Source of the DNA: Actinomycetes bacterium | GTDB lineage: Bacteria; Actinomycetota; Actinomycetes; S36-B12; GCA-2699445 | Length of the DNA: 5,789 bases | Direction: 5' to 3' | Assembly: GCA_022600255.1 (NCBI GenBank) | Contig: JAHZKU010000035.1 | Location: forward strand, 1 to 5,789 | In this document: in pieces, positions 1 through 5,114 of the stretch | Position numbering within the stretch: the stretch's first letter is position 1 | Layout: the number at the start of each line of letters is the position of its first letter | Made by a program: the position numbers and the translations under genes | Notes under the pieces: generated by a model | The model's database searches: none | Seen by the model: only the letters and a program-made list of their open reading frames with translations | What the model was told of the DNA's origin: nothing

Positions 1-555
1 CCCCATGTCGAGCATCTCGTCTGCCTCGTCTAGGACCAGCACTTTGACTTCATCCAACTGCAGATGACGCTGTTGCACGAGGTCGATGAGGCGGCCGGGG
101 GTACCAACGACGATGTCAACACCCCGCTCCAGGGCTTCGATCTGCGGCTCGTACTTGCGACCGCCGTAAATGGTCAGAACCCGGACATTGCGGTGCCGCC
201 CGGCTTCTTCTAGATCCTTGCTCACCTGAACGGCCAGTTCGCGCGTCGGCGCCACCACAAGGGCCTGCGGCTTCTTGTGTGGTTCGCCATCTGCTGGTGC
301 GTCGATCCGTTCTAGGATCGCGACGCCGAAGGCGAGAGTCTTGCCGGTGCCAGTCTTGGCCTGGCCGATTAGGTCGGCGCCGCCCATCGCTAGCGGGATG
401 GTCTGAGCCTGAATGGGGAATGCGGTTTTGATGCCATCATCGGCGAGTGCCTGCACAGTTTCGGGACGCACGCCCATCTCGGCAAAGGTGACGTCGACGG
501 GGGCCGCGACTTCCTCGGTGGGCACTGCAGTTTGATCTATTGAGTCGGTCGTCAC
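1..555 (-). CDS. DEAD-box RNA helicase, N-terminal part (truncated at window edge)
   Basis: The reading frame starts with GTG at 555-553 and stays open to base 1, giving 185 residues of the first RecA-like domain. The helicase motifs appear in order: a Q-motif region (F24 to Q49, with FPIQAQTIP), Walker A AKTGTGKT (66-73), PTREL (103-107), the GG pair (131-132), TPGR (152-155) and DEAD (176-179). The protein should be an ATP-dependent RNA-remodelling enzyme of the cytoplasm, acting in RNA decay, ribosome assembly or cold adaptation. The start is supported by GGAG at 564-561, five bases upstream, and by a short acidic leader before the Q motif, as is usual in this family. The second RecA domain and any C-terminal tail lie outside the window, so RhlE-, DeaD- and CshA-like types cannot be separated. 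The M. tuberculosis counterpart in this neighbourhood is named rhlE. The gene is divergent from the ferritin-like gene. Confidence 0.95.
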   Translation of the reverse strand, partial: MTTDSIDQTAVPTEEVAAPVDVTFAEMGVRPETVQALADDGIKTAFPIQAQTIPLAMGGADLIGQAKTGTGKTLAFGVAILERIDAPADGEPHKKPQALVVAPTRELAVQVSKDLEEAGRHRNVRVLTIYGGRKYEPQIEALERGVDIVVGTPGRLIDLVQQRHLQLDEVKVLVLDEADEMLDMG

Positions 556-607
556 AAATTCTCCGGAGTCATCTGTGCGGTCACATTGCCACAAAAGGGG
601 CGGAACG

Positions 608-645
608 CCACCCGACGCTAGCAACCGCGAGTTACATTGAGTCTA
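608..645 (-). promoter_or_regulatory. Candidate -10 boxes for the DEAD-box helicase
   Basis: Reading the minus strand towards the helicase, two hexamers fit the actinobacterial -10 pattern TANNNT: TAGACT at 645-640 and TAGCGT at 620-615. They would give 5' leaders of roughly 78 and 53 bases. I see no good TTGACA-like -35 at the right distance from either, so this is a weak call based on position and the -10 pattern only. A leader with a Shine-Dalgarno site would fit the GGAG found in front of the GTG start. Confidence 0.3.
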
Positions 646-705
646 CGCCCATTCACCGTCGGCCATGTCCGGCAACACCGCAACGGGGTTGTGAGGCCGT
701 GCCGA

Positions 706-723
706 GCGCACGCTGGTGTGCGC
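706..723. repeat. Perfect inverted repeat in the ferritin-like gene promoter (possible operator)
   Basis: GCGCAC (706-711) and GTGCGC (718-723) are perfect reverse complements separated by six bases. The repeat ends three bases before the proposed -10 box of the ferritin-like gene (727-732), so a protein bound here would cover the spacer and -35 region. It may be an operator for an unknown regulator. A chance GC-rich palindrome is the alternative. Confidence 0.4.
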
Positions 724-726
724 CGC

Positions 727-738
727 TAGGCTGCTGCC
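727..738 (+). promoter_or_regulatory. Promoter -10 box placing transcription start at the ATG (leaderless)
   Basis: TAGGCT at 727-732 fits TANNNT and is followed by exactly six bases and then the A of ATG 739. That is the normal -10 to +1 distance, so transcription would begin at the start codon. No purine-rich Shine-Dalgarno sequence precedes the ATG, as expected for a leaderless message. No clear -35 element is visible. Confidence 0.6.
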
Positions 739-1428
739 ATGCCCGATACTCCCGACACAGCTGCCTTGTCCGACGATCAGATCGCTGCTCAGCATGATCT
801 GTTGGGATTGATCGGCTGTGGGCAACTCTTCGCCTTTGAAACGCTGGCCAAGGATTGTGCCTTGTCCAAGACCATGACCCCCAAGGCCGAGTTGGGCCAG
901 TTGGCCTGCCAGGAGTTCGCCGGGTTTCAGGCCGTTTCAGCTCGGCTTAGCGCTGTGGGGGCCGACCCCGAGACCGTGATCGGGGCTTACGTGCCGACCC
1001 TCACCGAATTCCATCGCAAGACCGCGCCCAGGGACCTGCTGGAGGGCTTGATGAAGGTCTACGTCGGCGACGGTATCTCGGCCGATTTCGCCCGTGAAAT
1101 CGCGAACTATGTGGACCTAGAGACCCAGGAGTTCATCAGAGAGGTGCTTGGGAACCGCGATCAGACCGAGTTTGTGGTGCCCTATATCCAGCAGTCCCTG
1201 CGCGAGGATCCCGGGTCAGCCGGTCGTTTGGCCCTTTGGGGTCGGCGCCTGATGGGGGAGGCGCTGGCCCAGGCGCAGCGGGTCGCGGCGGATCGGCCAG
1301 ACTTGGCCCGGCTCGTCGTGGGGAGTCCCGCAGCCGGTGGAGCCGGTTTGGTGGAGTTTGCGCAGATGTTGGCTCGCTTGACCGAGGCTCACAGTGAGCG
1401 CATGCAGCGACTAGGTTTGGCGCCCTAG
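739..1428 (+). CDS. Ferritin-like fold protein (MiaE-like/actinobacterial ferritin-like family)
   Basis: This 229-residue protein is almost entirely alpha-helical by composition. I assign it to the ferritin-like proteins found next to rhlE in actinobacteria (Rv3210c type, often loosely annotated as tRNA hydroxylase-like) from its length, the helix-1 pattern around LFAFETLAKD (30-39), the following QEFAGF segment (58-63), the WGRRLMGEALAQAQ segment (167-180) and its neighbours. In di-iron members of the fold the metal is held by Glu and ExxH pairs. Here E34, E59, E120, E128 and E174 are candidate ligands, but the residue three after E59 is G62 and three after E174 is A177, so neither ExxH is complete. 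It may not bind a di-iron centre, and its function is unknown. There is no signal peptide or membrane segment. The first ATG is chosen because the -10 box lies six bases upstream. Confidence 0.82.
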   Translation: MPDTPDTAALSDDQIAAQHDLLGLIGCGQLFAFETLAKDCALSKTMTPKAELGQLACQEFAGFQAVSARLSAVGADPETVIGAYVPTLTEFHRKTAPRDLLEGLMKVYVGDGISADFAREIANYVDLETQEFIREVLGNRDQTEFVVPYIQQSLREDPGSAGRLALWGRRLMGEALAQAQRVAADRPDLARLVVGSPAAGGAGLVEFAQMLARLTEAHSERMQRLGLAP

Positions 1429-1467
1429 CGGTGCGAGATCAAGGTCCACGCTGCGAGCATGCCAGAA

Positions 1468-1515
1468 CGCCAACTGAATGGCGGGTTGGCGGTTCCATCG
1501 GGGATGTCCCGCCAA
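1468..1515. terminator. Nested, mutually exclusive hairpins between convergent genes (bidirectional terminator)
   Basis: TTGGCGG (1486-1492) pairs with CCGCCAA (1509-1515). Inside that stem, CATC (1496-1499) pairs with GATG (1503-1506) around a GGG loop. The same GTTGGCG (1485-1491) can instead pair with the upstream CGCCAAC (1468-1474). There is no T run, but U-less hairpin terminators are common in actinobacteria. The element sits between the ends of the ferritin-like gene and DUF3107, so it could stop transcription arriving from either side. Confidence 0.6.
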
Positions 1516-1533
1516 GGTTGCTATTGGCTTGAG

Positions 1534-1755
1534 CTAAGCGCCGAAGCCAACCCGGCCGGCGGTCTCTGCGCCGATTTCGATAAACGCAATCTTGTCTGTC
1601 GGCACCAAGATGCGTCGGCCCTTGTTATCGGACAGCGTGACCAGTTCATTGGACGCCCACGCTTCGGTGATCAGATCCGCCAACTCTTCGGGAGATGCAT
1701 CAGACTCGAAAGAAACTTCCCGCGGTGCCTGCTGGATTCCGATTCTTACGTCCAC
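1534..1755 (-). CDS. DUF3107 family small protein
   Basis: This is a 73-residue protein whose opening DVRIGIQQAPREVSFES, central GRRILVPTDKIAFIEIG and closing RVGFG match my memory of the actinobacterial DUF3107 family (M. tuberculosis Rv3208A, TB9.4). It is of usual or slightly short length, because some homologues carry an extra C-terminal tail. No catalytic residues, signal peptide or membrane segment are visible, and the biochemical function is unknown. The start is GTG at 1755-1753, supported by GGGAG at 1766-1762 with six bases of spacing. It lies 57 bases after the TetR stop on the same strand. It could be co-transcribed with TetR or use its own promoter inside the end of the TetR gene. 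Confidence 0.88.
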   Translation of the reverse strand: MDVRIGIQQAPREVSFESDASPEELADLITEAWASNELVTLSDNKGRRILVPTDKIAFIEIGAETAGRVGFGA

Positions 1756-1793
1756 TGAGTACTCCCAATTCGTTCCTGACCTGGCTTGCTCCC

Positions 1794-1823
1794 ACCTTAG
1801 CGGGCAGCGGAACTACTTCTCGA
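1794..1823 (-). promoter_or_regulatory. Candidate promoter for DUF3107
   Basis: On the minus strand, TAAGGT (1799-1794) fits the -10 pattern and TCGAGA (1823-1818) is a partial -35 match with an 18-base spacer. Transcription would start near 1787, leaving a leader of about 32 bases that contains the GGGAG ribosome site. The -35 lies within the last codons of TetR. If real, DUF3107 can be expressed independently of the TetR message. Confidence 0.35.
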
Positions 1824-2469
1824 ACTGCTCGCTCTCAGCGGAAGTCGCCGATTTAGGTGGGTGGCTCTTGGGGAAACCAGAGATGCCTTTCCAGGACAAT
1901 GCCCCGAGGAGCGTGGCTGCGGATTCGGTGGTGAGTTCGTCGTCTGTAGTCAGGAAATACTTGGCGGCGGCCATGGCCATTCCCAACATGCCGTAGGCCA
2001 GCAGCGTTGCTTCTTCAGCGGACAGGCCGGTGTCCGCTGCGATCACTTGGGAGAGCATGGCCGCGCAGATGTCGTCCACGCGGCGTACTGTGTTGCGTAC
2101 GTCGGGGGAATTGACTAGGTCAGACTCGAATAGCAGCCGGTAGGTGGCGTCCTCACGGTTAACGAACTCTAGGTACGCCGCAACAGTGGCCTCCACCCGG
2201 CCCTCGTTGTTGGTTGTGGATTCCAGAGCCTGGCGAATCGTGGCCAAGAAATCCTCTGAACCGGCCTCTAGAACGGCCATGTATAAGTCGCGCTTGGAGC
2301 CGAAGTGTTGGTAAAGCACCGGCTTGGTCACACCGGCCTGAGCGGCAATCTCGTCCATCGATGCTGCGTGATATCCGGTTTGAACAAAGACGTGAAGTGC
2401 TGCGGCTAGCAATTGCTGTTTGCGCTGGCCTCGCGGAAGGCGCACCCCTCTGGCAGTTTCGATACTCAC
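1813..2469 (-). CDS. TetR/AcrR family transcriptional regulator
   Basis: This is a 218-residue one-component repressor-type protein. The N-terminal DNA-binding domain spans about residues 16-63. It has helix 1 with the ALHVFVQTGYHAASM pattern and the helix-turn-helix IAAQAGVTKPVLYQHFGSK (41-59), followed by RDLY, all diagnostic of TetR. The all-helical C-terminal region (about 70-195) is the dimerisation and ligand-binding part, which is variable, so the effector cannot be predicted. The last 20 residues are polar and probably disordered. The start is GTG at 2469-2467 and appears leaderless: TAAGAT lies six bases upstream. Its position beside DUF3107 corresponds to Rv3208 of M. tuberculosis. 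A palindrome over its promoter suggests autoregulation, and the divergent glycosyltransferase is a possible second target. Confidence 0.93.
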   Translation of the reverse strand: MSIETARGVRLPRGQRKQQLLAAALHVFVQTGYHAASMDEIAAQAGVTKPVLYQHFGSKRDLYMAVLEAGSEDFLATIRQALESTTNNEGRVEATVAAYLEFVNREDATYRLLFESDLVNSPDVRNTVRRVDDICAAMLSQVIAADTGLSAEEATLLAYGMLGMAMAAAKYFLTTDDELTTESAATLLGALSWKGISGFPKSHPPKSATSAESEQFEK

Positions 2470-2481
2470 CCCAGTATCTTA
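2470..2481 (-). promoter_or_regulatory. TetR gene promoter, -10 box with leaderless spacing
   Basis: On the minus strand, TAAGAT (2481-2476) is followed by six bases and then the GTG start codon, which would make the G of GTG the first transcribed base. No Shine-Dalgarno sequence fits between them. The -35 region (around 2499-2504, TACCGC) is poor. Confidence 0.6.
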
Positions 2482-2492
2482 CCGGTCAGTAA
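2479..2492. promoter_or_regulatory. Probable TetR operator (TTAC-N6-GTAA palindrome)
   Basis: TTACCGGTCAGTAA has inverted arms TTAC and GTAA around a six-base centre that itself begins with the palindromic ACCGGT overlap. Relative to the proposed start of TetR transcription it covers about -10 to -23, overlapping the upstream edge of the -10 box, where a bound repressor would block polymerase. Short palindromes of this kind next to the regulator's own gene are typical TetR-family sites. That this TetR binds it is inference. Confidence 0.55.
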
Positions 2493-2557
2493 CTTAGCGC
2501 GGTAGAGGCACGCTTGCGTCGATCGTGTTGCGTTGAGCACTGTGACCCTGAGACCGT
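2490..2557 (+). promoter_or_regulatory. Weak promoter candidates for the glycosyltransferase
   Basis: Two options are visible. TAACTT (2490-2495) fits TANNNT, overlaps the TetR operator and would give a leader of about 60 bases. Alternatively TTGCGT (2528-2533), an 18-base spacer and the poor -10 GACCGT (2552-2557) would place transcription at the ATG. No ribosome site precedes the ATG, which favours a leaderless message, but neither promoter is convincing. Confidence 0.25.
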
Positions 2558-2563
2558 TCCCCA

Positions 2564-3823
2564 ATGCGCATCTACATTTGGCACGGTTATCTGCTGGGTG
2601 GAACAGGGTCCAATGAATACACCCGGGCGCTTGCGAAGAGTCTTTCCCAGCAGGGCCACGACGTGACTGTGTTCAGCCAAGAGCCCAACCCAGCGGAATT
2701 TGACCTTGCCGGAGCGCACACGATCCGGCCCGTGCTACCTGGCCCGTTGCCAGTATTTGTATTGGATGGCTACGCCGACGCAAGTCCGGCACTATTGACC
2801 GCGATGGACCGCAGCGAGGCTGAGGCTTTTGTGGCTGCGAACGCAGCCGCCATCCGCGAGCAGGGGCCAGCCGACCTGCTCATCAGCAACCACGTCCTGC
2901 TCGGCGGCCCCGTGGGAGCCGCCAGTGGGCTGCCCTACATCGTGAAGGCACATGGTTCCGAGCTGGAGTTTGCCATGCGGGAGCGATCGGATCTGTGTGC
3001 TTGGGCCAGCGATTCACTGCAAGACGCACTTGCGGTGGTTGCGGGCTCGGCCCATGTCGAGGGAGTGTTGCGAGAGTTGCTCACGTTGCCTCAAACCCAG
3101 ATCGTGCAGATCCCGCCGGGCGTTGATACCGATCAGATGGCGCCGGCTACCCCGGACGACGCCCTGCAACAACTGATCGCTGAGTGCGAGCAGGATGTGC
3201 CAAATCCCGCAGACACACACAATGAGCGCCTGCCCGACTCCAACAATGCGCGCCGATTGACTCGGTTTTTTGCCGACCTGAAACCGAACGATCGGCCCGT
3301 GGTGTACGTCGGCAAACTCAGCCAAGAGAAGGGTGTCGACCTCCTGTTGCGGGCCGCAGCAGCGCTGAATCTGCCTACCCTTGTGGTTGGCTTCGGGCCC
3401 GCCCGGCCAGAGTTGGAGTCCCTGGCCGGGCCGAGAACACTCTTCACCGGACCCCTCCAACACCGGCACCTGTGCCATCTGTGGCCGCTCATGTCCGCAA
3501 GCGTGGTGCCTTCGGTGTTTCCGGAAGCCTTCGGGATGGTCGCGGCGGAGGCGGCCGCCTGTGGGTGCCCACCGCTGGTGGCCTATCACTCGGGGCTAGC
3601 CGAGATTGCCGACGGGTTGGCAACCCGCTACCCGGAAGGTTTGGCGGACCTAGTGTCCTTCCGCTCCGGTGACGAAGCAGCACTGTCAGACAAACTCGCC
3701 GATCTGACCTCCCTGCCGGCCGACCAGACAACCGCCGTGCGTGCGGCCGCCCGGCAAACGGCAGTCGATCTGTGGAGTTGGAGCAGTGTCGCGCAGCGGC
3801 TAGTCAACCTGAAAGCGGGATAG
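2564..3823 (+). CDS. GT4-type (GT-B fold) glycosyltransferase
   Basis: This 419-residue cytoplasmic enzyme should transfer a sugar from a nucleotide-sugar donor. The N-terminal Rossmann half starts MRIYIWHGYL with a glycine-rich loop GGTGSNEYTRALA (12-24). KAHGSELEF (128-136) carries the conserved His130, and IPPGVDTDQ (183-191) marks the domain linker. The C-terminal donor-binding half has YVGKLSQEKGVDLLL (248-262), VVGFGPARPELE (274-285) and the E-x7-E motif E321-E329 in PEAFGMVAAEAAACGCP. The first ATG gives the normal family N-terminus directly at the beta strand. Residues about 192-245 form a polar insertion between the two halves, longer than in typical members. Donor and acceptor are not predictable. 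Trehalose, lipid or cell-wall glycosylation are all possible. It is divergent from TetR and followed by a long structured gap, so it is probably monocistronic. Confidence 0.92.
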   Translation: MRIYIWHGYLLGGTGSNEYTRALAKSLSQQGHDVTVFSQEPNPAEFDLAGAHTIRPVLPGPLPVFVLDGYADASPALLTAMDRSEAEAFVAANAAAIREQGPADLLISNHVLLGGPVGAASGLPYIVKAHGSELEFAMRERSDLCAWASDSLQDALAVVAGSAHVEGVLRELLTLPQTQIVQIPPGVDTDQMAPATPDDALQQLIAECEQDVPNPADTHNERLPDSNNARRLTRFFADLKPNDRPVVYVGKLSQEKGVDLLLRAAAALNLPTLVVGFGPARPELESLAGPRTLFTGPLQHRHLCHLWPLMSASVVPSVFPEAFGMVAAEAAACGCPPLVAYHSGLAEIADGLATRYPEGLADLVSFRSGDEAALSDKLADLTSLPADQTTAVRAAARQTAVDLWSWSSVAQRLVNLKAG

Positions 3824-3831
3824 TGCCCGGA

Positions 3832-3847
3832 GTCTGCAATCGCGGAC
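3832..3847 (+). terminator. Small hairpin just after the glycosyltransferase stop
   Basis: GTCTGC (3832-3837) pairs with GCGGAC (3842-3847) around an AATC loop, six pairs with one G-U wobble, eight bases past the TAG stop. There is no T run, so it is at best a weak terminator or an mRNA 3'-end stabiliser. Confidence 0.3.
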
Positions 3848-3897
3848 CACGCTGGCGGGACACCGGCGGCAGCCCGGACGTCGGTGCGACTCAGAAT

Positions 3898-3931
3898 CTC
3901 GCGGCGCAAGCGTAGTCCGGGCCGCCGCGAG
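3898..3931. repeat. 9-bp perfect inverted repeat with 16-base loop
   Basis: CTCGCGGCG (3898-3906) is the exact reverse complement of CGCCGCGAG (3923-3931). Such a stem would be very stable as RNA on either strand. The loop is too long for a classic terminator, so a structured RNA element or a protein site is also possible. Confidence 0.5.
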
Positions 3932-3957
3932 GGGCCTATTCGGTGCGGGCAACGAGT

Positions 3958-3976
3958 CACCGGTTCAGGCCCGGTG
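3958..3976 (+). repeat. 6-bp stem with 7-base loop resembling a tRNA T-arm
   Basis: CACCGG (3958-3963) pairs with CCGGTG (3971-3976) around the loop TTCAGGC. The loop starts with TTC and has seven bases, as in a tRNA T-arm, but the invariant A58 position is G. No matching acceptor, D or anticodon arms are found upstream, so it is not called as a tRNA. Confidence 0.4.
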
Positions 3977-3979
3977 CGA

Positions 3980-4002
3980 CCCAGGCCCCGGTAGGGCCTG
4001 GG
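3980..4002 (+). terminator. Strong 9-bp GC hairpin, probable U-less terminator
   Basis: CCCAGGCCC (3980-3988) and GGGCCTGGG (3994-4002) form a perfect stem with a five-base CGGTA loop. It is the tightest hairpin in the window and lies between two same-strand genes, downstream of the glycosyltransferase. No T run follows, as is common for actinobacterial terminators. It begins immediately after the T-arm-like hairpin, so it could also be one element of a longer folded RNA. Confidence 0.55.
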
Positions 4003-4014
4003 CCTTACGCCAGC

Positions 4015-4080
4015 GACACCTCGACTCTTAGGCCCGAGATCGGGATTCTGCTCCGGTTTTTAGCTACACATCCAGGTGTC
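4015..4080. repeat. Long-range inverted repeat enclosing a small hairpin and a T run
   Basis: GACACCT (4015-4021) can pair with AGGTGTC (4074-4080). Between them lie CCCG-AGAT-CGGG (4033-4044) and, as an alternative fold, CCGAG (4034-4038) with CTCCGG (4051-4056, one bulge) directly before TTTTT (4057-4061). The second fold looks like a weak intrinsic terminator on the plus strand. The enclosing repeat would fit a closed small structured RNA domain. Confidence 0.35.
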
Positions 4081-4143
4081 CCCGACCCGGACTGACGCCG
4101 CCGATGAGCGCCGCACCCCTGTGCGCTGGGGCGATGGATCGCG

Positions 4144-4158
4144 TAGCGTGGGGAGATC
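4144..4158 (+). promoter_or_regulatory. Hydrolase promoter -10 box and very short leader
   Basis: TAGCGT (4144-4149) fits TANNNT and lies nine bases before ATG 4159. Transcription would start at about 4156-4159, giving a leader of zero to three bases. GGGGAG (4150-4155) looks like a ribosome site but stands only three bases from the ATG and would not be in such a short transcript. Confidence 0.5.
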
Positions 4159-5100
4159 ATGAGTGTTTCCCAAGCCGACCGCGTTGAAATCAGCCAACGA
4201 CCCTCGCCTGGGATTGAGGAGTGCTGGTTGGAGAACCGGTTGCTGGCCATGCGCCGGTTTGAGTCTGATGGCACCCCGGCGGTGATGATCCATGGCTTAG
4301 GCGGCACGAGCCTGAACTGGACCGATCTTGCCTACGGGTTCGGCGATCGACTCAGCACCTACGTGATTGACCTGCCCGGATTCGGCGCATCTCCGCCGCC
4401 GCGTGATGGCGACTACTCGATCCCGGGGCATGCCCAAGCGGTCGTCGACTTCATTGATGAGTATGTGCAACAACCTGTGCACCTGTTCGGAAATTCGATG
4501 GGCGGAGCCATCGCCTTGCAGATTGCGGCTCGGTTCCCGGATCGAGTCCGCAGCAACACGATGGTTTCACCAGCGTTGGCGCCCGGCCGCCCGAACCTGT
4601 CCAATATCCACATGCCGGTCATTGCGATTCCCGGCGTGGGGGAACGGTTTATTGCTCGTTACTACGAGAATCCGGTCGACAAGCGGGTGAACGATACCTT
4701 GCAGACAGTCTTCGTGGATCCGAGCCGCTATCCGGCCCTGCGCATTGCCGAGATGACCCAGGAGATTGAGCGCCGGGACCGGCTGACATATCCGGCTGAT
4801 GCGTTCATGCAGTCCTTGCGCGGAATCATCAAGACCTACGCAGACAAGGGCCCGAACCGAATCACTGAGTTGGCAAAGCGGGTCAAGTGTCCAACACTGC
4901 TGGTCTACGGTCGGCGAGACAAGCTGGTGAGCTCCAAGAGCGCCCACAAGATGGGGAACCTGATCCCAGACTCGCGGGTGGTGATTCTGCCCGATAGCGG
5001 TCACGTGGCTCAGATGGAGCACCCCGACGAGGTGATGGACTACTGGTTTGACCTCATTGACGGGATTCATCCTCGTACCCTCACCGCTACTGCGGAGTAG
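4159..5100 (+). CDS. Alpha/beta-fold hydrolase
   Basis: This is a 313-residue cytoplasmic serine hydrolase. The visible elements are the oxyanion-hole motif HGLGG (45-49), DLPGFGASP (71-79) after strand 4, the nucleophile elbow GNSMGG (111-116) with Ser113, the acid Asp254 in YGRRDKLV (250-257) and the catalytic His282 in DSGHVAQMEHP (279-289). The triad is complete. A helical cap region lies between about residues 142 and 225 and determines the substrate, which cannot be predicted. Esterase, lipase and C-C hydrolase activities all occur in this superfamily. There is no signal peptide or lipid box. The first ATG follows a -10 box at the spacing seen in near-leaderless genes. Its place directly upstream of moeZ suggests a conserved neighbour, but the 212-base gap argues against tight co-transcription. 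Confidence 0.93.
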   Translation: MSVSQADRVEISQRPSPGIEECWLENRLLAMRRFESDGTPAVMIHGLGGTSLNWTDLAYGFGDRLSTYVIDLPGFGASPPPRDGDYSIPGHAQAVVDFIDEYVQQPVHLFGNSMGGAIALQIAARFPDRVRSNTMVSPALAPGRPNLSNIHMPVIAIPGVGERFIARYYENPVDKRVNDTLQTVFVDPSRYPALRIAEMTQEIERRDRLTYPADAFMQSLRGIIKTYADKGPNRITELAKRVKCPTLLVYGRRDKLVSSKSAHKMGNLIPDSRVVILPDSGHVAQMEHPDEVMDYWFDLIDGIHPRTLTATAE

Positions 5101-5114
5101 CCAACCGAGCGGCT

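Larger units (their letters stand above)
3882..3984. repeat. Pair of 13-base direct repeats 90 bases apart
   Basis: CGGTGCGACTCAG (3882-3894) and CGGTGCGACCCAG (3972-3984) differ at one base. A shorter third copy of the core, CGGTGCG, lies at 3941-3947. The full copies flank the long-loop hairpin and the T-arm-like hairpin. They may be protein-binding sites, a remnant of a duplication, or coincidence in GC-rich DNA. Confidence 0.45.
3824..4158. other. 335-base non-coding region rich in inverted repeats
   Basis: I find no credible gene here: no frame has a start with a ribosome site and a recognisable product. The region holds a small hairpin right after the glycosyltransferase stop, a 9-bp long-loop repeat, a T-arm-like hairpin, a 9-bp tight hairpin, a direct repeat, a long-range inverted repeat, and at its end the promoter of the hydrolase gene. 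The elements are listed separately. It could hold terminators only, or a structured small RNA or leader. Confidence 0.5.

Noticed and set aside
540..797. 85-residue plus-strand open frame spanning the divergent promoter region
   Set aside because: It overlaps the starts of two genuine genes and their promoters. The sequence is Cys/Arg/His-rich and low in plausibility.
1592..1996. 134-residue plus-strand open frame across DUF3107 and TetR
   Set aside because: It overlaps two well-supported genes on the other strand and has no recognisable family.
3014..3589. 191-residue open frame on the minus strand
   Set aside because: It lies entirely inside the glycosyltransferase gene, which has clear family motifs. 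Its translation is rich in Arg, Gln and His with no recognisable domain, typical of an antisense shadow.
3628..3960. 110-residue minus-strand open frame reaching into the 335-base gap
   Set aside because: Most of it is antisense to the glycosyltransferase C-terminus, and the rest runs through the hairpin region. No ribosome site or domain is visible.
4096..4125. Riboswitch-like stretch upstream of the hydrolase
   Set aside because: It shows no known riboswitch consensus that I can recognise, and the proposed transcription start lies downstream of it, so it would not be in the hydrolase mRNA.
4567..5070. 167-residue minus-strand open frame
   Set aside because: It is antisense to the alpha/beta hydrolase, covers its catalytic Asp and His codons, and has no domain or ribosome site.
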